From contig CAMMMH010000010.1 of assembly GCA_946497955.1 (NCBI GenBank), positions 1-47,804 on the forward strand: a stretch of 47,804 nucleotides of DNA, written 5' to 3'. Below the pieces are notes generated by a model. That model did not search any database. It saw nothing but the letters and a program-made list of their open reading frames with translations, and was not told where the DNA came from. Below are positions 38,699-47,804 of the stretch, piece by piece; position 1 is the stretch's first letter; every line of letters starts with the position of its first letter. This DNA comes from an uncultured Mycoplasmatota bacterium. Lineage in GTDB: Bacteria > Bacillota_I > Bacilli_A > RF39 > UBA660. The position numbers and the translations under genes were made by a program.

Positions 38699-39868
38699 CT
38701 ACTCTAGTTCGTCTAATATACTTGTTCCTATTTCTGGAGGTGTTATTTCAAAATTATCTGCTATAGTTGCTCCAATAACTGCCATTGTATCTTGTATCTC
38801 CAATCTCTTAGGATTTTTAAAACTTCTACTATAAATAATTAAAGGAACATTTTCTCTAGTATGATCATTTCCTTTAAAAGTCGGATCATTGCCATGGTCT
38901 GCCGTTATGATTAATAAGTCATCTACCTCTAATTTATTTAAAATCATAGGTATTTCTACGTCTAACTCCTCTATCGCTTTAGCATAGCCTTCTACATCTC
39001 TTAAATGACCATATAAATTATCAAAATCACATAAATTAACCATACAAAGTCCTGTAAACTTTTTATCCATAACATTAGTTAACTTATTAATAGCATCCAT
39101 ATTAGAATTAGCTTTTAAACTTTTATTTATACTAGTTTTACTAAAGATATCATTCATCTTACCTATTGCTATGACATTATAATTATTAGCATTTAAATCG
39201 TCTAAAATAGTCTTAGATGGAGGTGCTACTGGATAATCTTTTCTTCCCGCATTATTTAGTTTAAACTTACCTTTACTACCTGTAAAAGGTCTTGCAATTA
39301 CTCTGCCTACTAAAAATTCATCTTTTAGAGTTAATTCTCTAACCTTTTCACAATAACTATATAAAATCTCAGGACTAATAACATCTTCATGAGCAGCGAT
39401 TTGTAAATCAGAGTCAGCTGATGTATAAACAATTAAAGAACCATAATCTACTTGTCTTTCTCCAAGTTCATTAATAATACCATTGTCGTTGCTACATTTA
39501 TTACCTATAACACGTCTACCTGTAACAGTTTCAATCTCATCAATTAATTCAATAGGGAATCCATTTTCATTAAAAGTCTTAAAAGGAATATTAGATGTAA
39601 TTCCCATCATTTCATAATGACCTGCTAAAGTATCTTTCCCAGCATTATTAGGCCTTGCAATAGTATAGTAAGCATCTACATCAGTATTTTCATCCATATT
39701 TAAAGTATTTAAGAATCCTATTTTAGCAAGATTAGGGATAAATAAATCATAATTTTCTTTAATATGACCTAAAGTATTCGCCCCACTATCTCCATAACTA
39801 GCAGCATCGCTCGCTTCCCCTACTCCAAAGGAATCCAAAACCATTAAAAATATTCTTTTAAATCTCAT
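38699..39868 (-). CDS. deoB: phosphopentomutase
   Basis: LMVLDSFGVGEASDAASYGDSGANTLGHI; AGHYEMMG; ITADHGNDPTFKGNDHTRENVPLI. Confidence 0.96.
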   Translation of the reverse strand: MRFKRIFLMVLDSFGVGEASDAASYGDSGANTLGHIKENYDLFIPNLAKIGFLNTLNMDENTDVDAYYTIARPNNAGKDTLAGHYEMMGITSNIPFKTFNENGFPIELIDEIETVTGRRVIGNKCSNDNGIINELGERQVDYGSLIVYTSADSDLQIAAHEDVISPEILYSYCEKVRELTLKDEFLVGRVIARPFTGSKGKFKLNNAGRKDYPVAPPSKTILDDLNANNYNVIAIGKMNDIFSKTSINKSLKANSNMDAINKLTNVMDKKFTGLCMVNLCDFDNLYGHLRDVEGYAKAIEELDVEIPMILNKLEVDDLLIITADHGNDPTFKGNDHTRENVPLIIYSRSFKNPKRLEIQDTMAVIGATIADNFEITPPEIGTSILDELE

Positions 39869-39870
39869 AA

Positions 39871-40770
39871 TCAATTCTCCTTCTTTGCTCTTGGATGATT
39901 ATTCAAGTAATCATTCTTAACCTTTTCATTAGTAATATGTGTATATATACGAGTAGTAGCAATATCAGAATGTCCTAAAAGCATCTGAATACTTCTAAGG
40001 TCTGCACCTCCATTTAAAAGATGCGTTGCAAAAGAGTGTCTTAAACTATGGGGAGATATATCAGGATTAAGTCCTTTTTCTTTTAATATTTCTTTTAAAT
40101 TCTTAAAGAATCCTTGTCTAGATATACCAGTACCTCTAGAGTTTAAAAATAAGTAATCAGACTGTTTCTTTTTTAATAATAGATGTCTTTTATCTAAGTA
40201 TTCATTTAAATAATACTTTTCTACATCATTAATAGGAACAATTCTCTCTTTACTACCTTTACCTTTAACTCTAACAATATCATTATTAAAGTCAATATCA
40301 TAAACCGTTAGACTAACAAGTTCAGATACTCTTAGCCCTGAACCATACATCAATTCTAACATAGCTTTATTCCTATAGTCAAATGGGGTGTTTAATTCTA
40401 TATCTAAGAGTTTATCTACTTCTTCAATAGTTAAACTATGAGGAAGTGTTTTAGTAGTTTTAGGTCTATCAATAAATTCACTAGGATTGTTAGTTTCATT
40501 CTCTTCTTTTTCTAAATAGTTATGAAAATTTTTAATAGTAGTAAGCTTATGAGCGACTGTTTTACTATCTTCATTACGATTATAACAATATTTTAAGTAC
40601 TTAGTTATAGTATCTTTAGTTATAGATTTAGTATTATCTATCTTTTCTTTTTCTAAAAATGCAATATAGTCTTTCATCTCATAGCCATAACTTTTAATAC
40701 TATTATTAGAAAGTCCTTTTTCAAACTCACAATAATTAAGAAAATTTTCATTAGCAGTTACAAGTTTCAT
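39871..40770 (-). CDS. xerD: site-specific tyrosine recombinase XerD
   Basis: YGSGLRVSELVSL, VKGKGSKERIVP, SPHSLRHSFATHLLNGGADLRSIQMLLGHSDIATTRIYTHI; adjacent to deoB as in B. subtilis (ripX-drm). Confidence 0.93.
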   Translation of the reverse strand: MKLVTANENFLNYCEFEKGLSNNSIKSYGYEMKDYIAFLEKEKIDNTKSITKDTITKYLKYCYNRNEDSKTVAHKLTTIKNFHNYLEKEENETNNPSEFIDRPKTTKTLPHSLTIEEVDKLLDIELNTPFDYRNKAMLELMYGSGLRVSELVSLTVYDIDFNNDIVRVKGKGSKERIVPINDVEKYYLNEYLDKRHLLLKKKQSDYLFLNSRGTGISRQGFFKNLKEILKEKGLNPDISPHSLRHSFATHLLNGGADLRSIQMLLGHSDIATTRIYTHITNEKVKNDYLNNHPRAKKEN

Positions 40771-40960
40771 AACATCATCCTCATAATTATTATATAACTG
40801 TTTAATAACTTTGTAAATTTTACTAAATAATTAATCACCATTTTTGCAGACCTGTACTCACTGATGTAGCGATGATACTAAAATAAAGAATAGAATTATT
40901 TCTTAAAAAACAACACGCAACATGTGATAATAAAAAAACTACCGAAATTAATATAAGTAA

Positions 40961-40985
40961 AAAGACTGATTAATATATAATCAGT
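40961..40985 (-). terminator. terminator ACTGATTA-atata-TAATCAGT
   Basis: 8-bp stem followed on minus strand by CTTTTT. Confidence 0.7.
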
Positions 40986-41005
40986 TAGGTTGTACAAATA
41001 GATAA

Positions 41006-42616
41006 TTATAATTTATAATTATTTTTTATGTTAGTCTTTATTTGACGCAATGCTTCATTTCTTATTTTCCATAATTCATCCGGTAAAATAGTGTGTTGAT
41101 TAATTCTTGCATTTGCAATACTATTATTATATAAAACAAGTGTTTCTTGTTTTATAGTAGTACTTTCTAAATTAACGTCTGTAAAATTAGTAGAATAATC
41201 AAATAATACTCCATTAGTAGAGTATATTGGAGATTCAAAAGAACAGCCAGATAAATCCTTTTGATAAACCATCTGCGGATCAAAATTCGGAGCTTTAATA
41301 TTTGTATTTCTAAAATCAACTTCTCTAACATCTACATTATCAAAAGATATATCGCTTAAATCATAATATTCTAAATCATCTCTAAACTCCGGACGTATTA
41401 CCCAGTGACCATTGTCTTCATCTTTAATCATCTTACATAAAATATCCTTTGTAATTGACTGTCTCTCACCAAGCTCTTCATACAACTTTTGATTTTTCTT
41501 TATCAGTTTTACAATCTTTATATTGTTATGTGCAACCAATTGCTTTGTCCTATCAACAATTCGAAGGTTTTTAATTCTTTCCTTTTCTTTTCCTTTATCA
41601 AATTGTTTTTTTCCTTCAATTAAATAATCAGTTCCAACATATTTTTCTAAATAATCACTGAAAAAAATAGGTAAATCTTTTAAATATATTTTAAAATTAG
41701 GAAACGCTTCAGAAATCAAAAACTCTATTTCAGGATAAAGTCTACTATCACTATCTTTTGTGATAAGTTTCGAAATATCATTAGTAAAAAAATTCCAACC
41801 TTCATAAAGAAAAGCATCCTGCAAATGATAATCTAAATCAAAACTAATAAAGATATTACCATAATGATTCCATGGTTTTAAACGAAAAAGCTCAACTTTC
41901 TTTATAAAAAGATTAATAGGAAATTCCTCACTATAATAGTGTAAATCATGTGTCCATTCTCCAGTTATATCTGGATCAACAGAAACATCCTTTCTTTCCG
42001 AACAATAAAAAGGAAGAACATAAATTTCTAGTTTAGACTTTTCAGTTTCACTAGCATTAATTTTTCCAACAAAAGAAATAGAAGAAATAGATTTATAATA
42101 TAGATTCATTATTCTTTTATAATCATTTTTATATTTTTTATAAATATTAGTAACTTCTTCTATATTTTTACTTTTTAAATATGAATCATGCTTATGATCA
42201 AAGTATACTTCTTCTAATAAAAGCTGTTCTTGATGATTAAAAAATAAATTTATAGAAACAGTTTCCCTACAACAATCATTATATTTTCTACGATACCAAT
42301 ATTTTTTCATATTTTTTGGTGTTTTTATATCTTGTCGCCATTCATCTCGAACTAAAGATAATGACAGACGAGCAGGATAAGATAGGTCACTAGATAACTT
42401 TCTTTCAAGCTCCTCTTTTGCAGTATGAAATTCTTTAAAATGATCTTTTAAATAAGCCTGATACAAAATAATTACATCTTGTAATGACAAGCTAACTTTG
42501 CTAGTCATCAAATCTTTTACTTCTGTAAATACATTCCTTCTTTGGGAAAGAAATATTAAATCCTTTATTTCCTTTTGAAGTTTTTGAAATGAAAGTTCTT
42601 TTTGCTCATTAACCAT
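41006..42616 (-). CDS. hypothetical protein with C-terminal pentapeptide-like repeats
   Basis: TTGGAGGAA RBS before ATG 42616; C-term LSDISFDNVDVREVDFRNTNIKAPNF...LSGCSFESPIY...NFTDVNLESTTI. Confidence 0.65.
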   Translation of the reverse strand: MVNEQKELSFQKLQKEIKDLIFLSQRRNVFTEVKDLMTSKVSLSLQDVIILYQAYLKDHFKEFHTAKEELERKLSSDLSYPARLSLSLVRDEWRQDIKTPKNMKKYWYRRKYNDCCRETVSINLFFNHQEQLLLEEVYFDHKHDSYLKSKNIEEVTNIYKKYKNDYKRIMNLYYKSISSISFVGKINASETEKSKLEIYVLPFYCSERKDVSVDPDITGEWTHDLHYYSEEFPINLFIKKVELFRLKPWNHYGNIFISFDLDYHLQDAFLYEGWNFFTNDISKLITKDSDSRLYPEIEFLISEAFPNFKIYLKDLPIFFSDYLEKYVGTDYLIEGKKQFDKGKEKERIKNLRIVDRTKQLVAHNNIKIVKLIKKNQKLYEELGERQSITKDILCKMIKDEDNGHWVIRPEFRDDLEYYDLSDISFDNVDVREVDFRNTNIKAPNFDPQMVYQKDLSGCSFESPIYSTNGVLFDYSTNFTDVNLESTTIKQETLVLYNNSIANARINQHTILPDELWKIRNEALRQIKTNIKNNYKL

Positions 42617-42733
42617 ATAATTCCTCCAATAAATTTTTTCTAAAATTATATCACATATTACTGAAAAAAACAATTGATATAACTATAAAATGGTGTTATA
42701 ATTAATAAACAAATTAAGAAAGGGGTGTTAATC

Positions 42734-43900
42734 TTGTCTAAACATACAGTTGGTATTATCGCTGAATACAATCCTTTTCATAATGGCCATTTATATCATA
42801 TAGAAAAGGTTAAAGAAATGTTTCCTGATAGTCCTATTATCTTAGTACTTGGAGGTAACTTTACAGAAAGAGGAGATATTTCTATTTTAGATAAATGGGA
42901 AAAGACTGCTATTACCATAAAAAATGGTATAGATTTAGTAGTAGAACTCCCCTTCCCTTTCTCTTGCGCTTCTGCAGATATCTTTGCAAAAGGTTCTATT
43001 GATATATTAAATCATCTAGGAGTTACTGATTTAGTCTTTGGTAGTGAATCTGATGATATCGAAGGAATTAAAAAACTTGTAGAGACCCAACTTTTTAATA
43101 AAGATTTTGATAGTTTAGTTCAAGTTTATTTAAGAATGGGCTATAACTACCCTACTTCTTTATCTAAAGCTTTAGAAGATATTACAGGAGATTGTTTTAA
43201 ACTACCTAATGATATTCTAGGTATTAGTTATGTTAAAGCGGTTTTATCTAATAATTATAAGATTACTCCTCATACTATAAAAAGAACTAATGATTATCAT
43301 AGTAAAGAATTAGATAAAAAAAGTATAAACAGCGCAACAAGTATAAGAGAAGCTTTATTGGATGGTAAAGATATAAAGAATAGTGTTCCACCTATTACTT
43401 ATAACTATTTGAATAATAAGAAAATACCTAAGTTAGATGATTATTTTAATCTTTTAAAATATAAAATAATAAGTTCTAATGATTTAACCATTTATAATTT
43501 AGTAGATAGTGGTATTTCTACTAAACTAAAGAAAGAAATTCTTAATAGTTATAGTTTTGATGAGTTAATTAATAAAGTTAAGAGTAAAAATGCTACTTAT
43601 GCTAAGATATCTAGAATGTTAATTTATATATTATGTGACTATACTAAAGAGCAAGCGAAAGAGTTTAAGGATATTAAATATATTAGACTACTTGGTTTTT
43701 CTAATAAAGGAAGAGATTATTTAAATAAGATAAAGAAAGAAATAGATATTCCTATTATTAGTAAGTTTACAAGAGAAAAAGATAAAATGTTAGAATATGA
43801 ATACAAAATCACAAAGATATACTCTTTAGTTTTTGATAAAGATAAGTCTAAAAGCTTAATAGAAGCTGAATATAAGATGAAACCTATAAGGGAGGAATAA
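42734..43900 (+). CDS. tmcAL: tRNA(Met) cytidine acetate ligase / nucleotidyltransferase
   Basis: VGIIAEYNPFHNGHLYHIEKVKE, VLGGNFTERGDISILDKWEKT, ELPFPFSCASADIFAKGSI; TTG start after AAAGGGGTG. Confidence 0.93.
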   Translation: MSKHTVGIIAEYNPFHNGHLYHIEKVKEMFPDSPIILVLGGNFTERGDISILDKWEKTAITIKNGIDLVVELPFPFSCASADIFAKGSIDILNHLGVTDLVFGSESDDIEGIKKLVETQLFNKDFDSLVQVYLRMGYNYPTSLSKALEDITGDCFKLPNDILGISYVKAVLSNNYKITPHTIKRTNDYHSKELDKKSINSATSIREALLDGKDIKNSVPPITYNYLNNKKIPKLDDYFNLLKYKIISSNDLTIYNLVDSGISTKLKKEILNSYSFDELINKVKSKNATYAKISRMLIYILCDYTKEQAKEFKDIKYIRLLGFSNKGRDYLNKIKKEIDIPIISKFTREKDKMLEYEYKITKIYSLVFDKDKSKSLIEAEYKMKPIREE

Positions 43901-43903
43901 GTT

Positions 43904-44593
43904 ATGGATAATATGGTAAAAACAAAGAAACAAGGGCTTTTAATAGTTATATCAGGACCATCTGGCTGTGGTAAGAATAGTATAATTAATGAATTGTTAA
44001 AAATAAGAAAGAATACTTGGGTATCTATCTCTTGTACTAGTAGAGAGCCTAGAGGTGAAGAGAAAAATGGTATTAACTATTATTTCTTATCTAAAGAAGA
44101 ATTTGAAAATGAAATTAAAAATGATGAATTCTTAGAATATGCAGAGTATTCTGGTAATTACTATGGTACTCCTAAAAAATATATTAAAGAACACTTAGAT
44201 AAAGGAGAAGACGTAATACTAGAAATAGAGATTCAAGGAGCTTTAAAGATTAAAGAAAAACTAGATGAGACTGTCTTTATCTTTATAATGCCTCCTACTA
44301 TGAACGAATTAAAAAGACGACTTATTAGTAGAAATACTGATAGTTTAGAGAAAATAGAAAAAAGATTTAAAAGAGCTTATGAAGAAATAAATGAAATACC
44401 TAAATATAACTATGTAGTTGTCAATGATGATTTAGATAAAGCCGTTAAAAAGGTAGATGCTATTTTAGAAGCAGAACGTTGTCGTGTTGATAGAATTGAA
44501 GAAGTATATCTAGATAGTAAAGAAGAAAAAATCCATGAAGCCTTACTTGATGATGTTAAAGACTTTGATAATTCTAAAATAGAAATAAAATAA
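43904..44593 (+). CDS. gmk: guanylate kinase
   Basis: LLIVISGPSGCGKNSI; SCTSREPRGEEKNGINYYFLSKEEFE; EYAEYSGNYYGTPK; VILEIEIQGALKIK. Confidence 0.96.
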   Translation: MDNMVKTKKQGLLIVISGPSGCGKNSIINELLKIRKNTWVSISCTSREPRGEEKNGINYYFLSKEEFENEIKNDEFLEYAEYSGNYYGTPKKYIKEHLDKGEDVILEIEIQGALKIKEKLDETVFIFIMPPTMNELKRRLISRNTDSLEKIEKRFKRAYEEINEIPKYNYVVVNDDLDKAVKKVDAILEAERCRVDRIEEVYLDSKEEKIHEALLDDVKDFDNSKIEIK

Positions 44594-44622
44594 AAATACG
44601 AGGAAATTACCTTGTATTTTTT
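44592..44622. terminator. terminator between gmk and convergent gene
   Basis: AAATACgAGG-aaatta-CCTtGTATTT followed by TTT. Confidence 0.7.
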
Positions 44623-46190
44623 CTTTCATTTATAACTATATCTTCGATATCACTATCACTATATTTATTTTCATAAAAATCATAAACTTTTTCTCTATTA
44701 TTTTCTATAACAATAGTAGGATGAGTAATATCTTCTATATTCTTTAAAACCTCTTTGATTAACTTAAAATATTCTATAATTTGATTATCATCAATATTAG
44801 GATTTTCTAATTTATGAATTGTTATTAGTGCTTTAAGTATATCATTGCCATTTATAGGTTCTTGATGAAAATTAACACAATAATCAGCCATTTTTTCTAA
44901 AGAACTAGTTTCTTCTAAACAATAATCATAATGACAAGAAGAGGTTCTACATATTTTTTCAAAACTCTCTTCATCAAAATTTCTAATTGTAGGTGCTAAG
45001 AATGAAAGTTTCCATCTAGCGGCAGGAGTATTTACTAATGCATAAAACTCTTCTTTATTTTTGACATTTAAGAAATCATATACATTAAAAGTAACCTCTC
45101 CGATTAACTCTCTTTTAACTTCATCAAAAGTCATTAATATATGATTATAAAAACTGTAGTGAATACTATCCAAAGTAGGATCACTAACATATAGCCCATC
45201 AATACCATACTTATCATCTTTCATTTTAACAAGTAATCTTGCATGGCCATTTGTATTATTTAAGTCTTTTGTATCATCAGGCAAAACATCTACTGACATA
45301 TAATACGTTTCTATATTATAACGTTTACATAATTCTTGTAATAAATTAACATATCCTTCACATACAATATATTCATTAAATAATATCTTTGAAAGAGTTC
45401 TAGATTTATCTAAATCATCTCCTTCTTCTACTTCTTTATATGATTTAAAATCTTTAACAATTTGATATAGTTTAGTATATATTTCAAAAGGAGAAAGTTT
45501 ATCTTTTATAGTTTCTACTGGCTCTAACAATTCTCTTATTTTTAATTCTTTTTTTATCGCTAAATCTAAATCTATTTCATGATTCTCTTCATTTACTACA
45601 ATATTTTTATATGTTATTAAATCACTTAATACATCAGCATTAAAATTTTTAAAATCAATATTAAATATAATTTTTACATCTTTATATATAGAAACAATAT
45701 GATTAATAAATATTTTTAAATCATTATATTCAGTAATATTTATAACAATTGTATTTAAAGGAATATCTTTACTTCTATGTTTAATTACCTCCAATACTTC
45801 TAATAAATCTTTACTATCTATAGCAAGAGTAACTTTATTAATATTTTGATTAGCTGCTATAGCTTCCATAGTCTCTTTTGTTATAAATTCTTTATCTAAA
45901 GATATATAATTACCTACATGTTCTTTTAAAATAGCACAAACTTTATCCATTAGTTCTTTATAGTTTTCTTGCAAATAATCATAATTAATATGTAAATTAG
46001 TATTAAACATAATTTTTTCTAAAGAGAAAGGATTATGTTTAGTTGTATATTGATAAATACAATTAGGATTATTAGAAACCTCAAAATCATCATTTGTACG
46101 TATAGAAGCAATATATTTTAAACTACTATCATCTAAATTTGCAATCTTTACTATATTTTCACGTTTTTGTGTTAAATCAATATATTTCAT
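44607..46190 (-). CDS. hypothetical protein with transglutaminase-like C-H-D layout
   Basis: VCEGYVNLLQELCKRYNIETYYM ... NGHARLLVKMKDDKYGIDGLYVSDPTLDS. Confidence 0.6.
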   Translation of the reverse strand: MKYIDLTQKRENIVKIANLDDSSLKYIASIRTNDDFEVSNNPNCIYQYTTKHNPFSLEKIMFNTNLHINYDYLQENYKELMDKVCAILKEHVGNYISLDKEFITKETMEAIAANQNINKVTLAIDSKDLLEVLEVIKHRSKDIPLNTIVINITEYNDLKIFINHIVSIYKDVKIIFNIDFKNFNADVLSDLITYKNIVVNEENHEIDLDLAIKKELKIRELLEPVETIKDKLSPFEIYTKLYQIVKDFKSYKEVEEGDDLDKSRTLSKILFNEYIVCEGYVNLLQELCKRYNIETYYMSVDVLPDDTKDLNNTNGHARLLVKMKDDKYGIDGLYVSDPTLDSIHYSFYNHILMTFDEVKRELIGEVTFNVYDFLNVKNKEEFYALVNTPAARWKLSFLAPTIRNFDEESFEKICRTSSCHYDYCLEETSSLEKMADYCVNFHQEPINGNDILKALITIHKLENPNIDDNQIIEYFKLIKEVLKNIEDITHPTIVIENNREKVYDFYENKYSDSDIEDIVINERKNTR

Positions 46191-46227
46191 ATCATTCACC
46201 TACCGTAATTATATTAGAATTATATAT

Positions 46228-46256
46228 CAAAAGCAAGGAATAATCCCTGCTTATTT
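46228..46256 (-). terminator. terminator after pyk
   Basis: Minus strand AAGCAGGGATTATTCCTTGCTTTTG. Confidence 0.65.
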
Positions 46257-47672
46257 TTATATTTCTTCAATCTTCATTAAGTTAGTAATTCTCTTAGTTT
46301 CTGTATTAGGGAAACCACCAGTAATTACAATTAAGTCTCCTTCATTAAGTTCCATAAACTCTTTCGCTTTCTCTACACTTTGAATTAATACTTCATCAGT
46401 TGATGGTAAGTATGGAAGTGTTCCTGCATATACTCCCCAATTTAGAGCTAAACGTCTACCAGTTTTTTCATCTGGACATAAAGCAAGTATTGGAGCATCT
46501 GGTTTTAAGTTACTAATAACTCTTGCAGTTCTACCACTGATTGTAGCAGCACAGATTAATTTAGCACCTAAAGCATCTGTACTAAGTACAACGTTAGATG
46601 CAATAGACTTAGTAATATTATCTAGGCTTTCAATATCAAAAGCATAATCAAAGCTTGCATATTTTTCAGTAGTCTCACAAATACTAGCCATAGCAGCAAC
46701 TGTTTCAACTGGATGCTTTCCAATAGTAGTTTCACCACTTAACATAACAGCATCAGTACCATCTAATACAGCATTAGCAATATCACTAGTTTCTGCTCTT
46801 TTTGGACGAATATTATCACTTGACATCATTGTCTCAAGCATTTCCGTAGCAACAATAGATATTTTTCCAAGTCTTCTACAAGTATTAATCATTTGTTTTT
46901 GATAGATTGGAACCATTTCACTAGGTACTTCAGTACCAAGATCACCACGAGCTACCATAACGCCATCACTAACACTTAAGATATCTTCTAAGTTTTCAAT
47001 ACCTAAAGCACTTTCAATCTTACAAATTATTTGTAAGTCTTCTCTACCATGCTCTTTTAAGATTTCTTTAACTTCTAATACATCTTCTTTAGTAGACACA
47101 AATGAAATAGCAAGAAATTCTCCACCATGTTCACATGCGTAGATGATGTCTTCTCTATCAACATCACTAACATATGGAATATCTAGTTTTATACCTGGAA
47201 CACTCATACTCTTACGGTTTCCTAATACTCCACCATCAATAATTTTACAAGTAACTCTATCTTCATATTTAGCAATAACTTCAAGTTTCATCTTAGCATT
47301 CTCTAATAAGATAATATCTCCAACATTAAGAGAATCAATAGCACTAGGATGATTAACAGAAAATCTCTCTTTAGTACCAGTAACAGGCTCTTTAACTATA
47401 TCAATAGTCTCTCCTGGAACAAGTTCAATAGAATCGTTTTCCATAATTCCACATCTAAATTCTGGACCTTTAGTATCCCAAAGAATAGCTACGTTCATAC
47501 CAGTTCTTTTTCTAACTTCGCGAACTGATGCACATGCTTTCTCTCTTTCTTCTATAGTAGCATGAGAAAAGTTAATTCTTGCTACATTCATTCCTGCTCT
47601 AACCATTTTTTCCATAACATCAGGTTCATTACTAGCAGGACCTATACTACAAACAATTTTTGTCTTTTTCAT
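46257..47672 (-). CDS. pyk: pyruvate kinase
   Basis: KTKIVCSIGPASNEPDVMEKMVRAGMNVARINFSHA; MVARGDLGTEVP; ATEMLETMMSSDNIRPKRAETSDIANAVLDGTDAVMLSGETTIGKHPVE. Confidence 0.97.
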   Translation of the reverse strand: MKKTKIVCSIGPASNEPDVMEKMVRAGMNVARINFSHATIEEREKACASVREVRKRTGMNVAILWDTKGPEFRCGIMENDSIELVPGETIDIVKEPVTGTKERFSVNHPSAIDSLNVGDIILLENAKMKLEVIAKYEDRVTCKIIDGGVLGNRKSMSVPGIKLDIPYVSDVDREDIIYACEHGGEFLAISFVSTKEDVLEVKEILKEHGREDLQIICKIESALGIENLEDILSVSDGVMVARGDLGTEVPSEMVPIYQKQMINTCRRLGKISIVATEMLETMMSSDNIRPKRAETSDIANAVLDGTDAVMLSGETTIGKHPVETVAAMASICETTEKYASFDYAFDIESLDNITKSIASNVVLSTDALGAKLICAATISGRTARVISNLKPDAPILALCPDEKTGRRLALNWGVYAGTLPYLPSTDEVLIQSVEKAKEFMELNEGDLIVITGGFPNTETKRITNLMKIEEI

Positions 47673-47804
47673 TATTTACTTCACTCCTTCTAATCAAGCT
47701 ATACAATTATAGCATAGTTTTATTAAAATTAAAAGAGTATTTTAACCTAACATTAAATAAAATTCAAAGTTCCCGTTTTAAATAAGATGGGAATTTAGTC
47801 TTGT

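Noticed and set aside
38548-38766. 72-aa + ORF overlapping DUF1540
   Set aside because: Out-of-frame overlap with DUF1540, runs through the terminator and into antisense deoB.
1-47804. Prophage, IS element, or rRNA/tRNA genes
   Set aside because: No transposase, phage structural genes, terminal inverted repeats, rRNA or tRNA cloverleaf sequences recognised; the two Xer recombinases alone do not indicate a mobile element.

Overview
AT-rich, low-GC Gram-positive (Firmicutes/Bacilli-like, possibly reduced-genome) chromosomal window. Its housekeeping genes are recognisable: alaS, holA-like, rarA, mutS, nusB, xseA/xseB, spoIVB, spoIIM, mnmA, xerD, deoB, tmcAL, gmk and pyk. They are interspersed with many uncharacterised, lineage-specific proteins. 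The strongest accessory signal is at 0.6-2.2 kb: two tandem type III (AbiQ/ToxN-like) toxin-antitoxin operons on the minus strand. Each has its own promoter, a tandem-repeat antitoxin RNA array (6 x 35 bp and 3 x 36 bp), a GGGCGA...TCGCCC terminator, an RBS and a toxin ORF. The 35-bp array alternates two unit types (ABABAB) that differ by exactly one compensatory base-pair change, which is sequence-internal evidence for a folded RNA. Other notable items: a T-box-like leader before a kinase-kinase-alaS operon; a CtkA/HipA-like kinase with a small overlapping partner gene; a Xer recombinase fused by a TAATG junction to an uncharacterised gene; an exported protein with a TasA/CalY-like N-terminus and a duplicated domain; tandem paralog families; a transglutaminase-like protein; and three sORFs missing from the ORF track. 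Assignments are from reading motifs only; no searches or folding were run.
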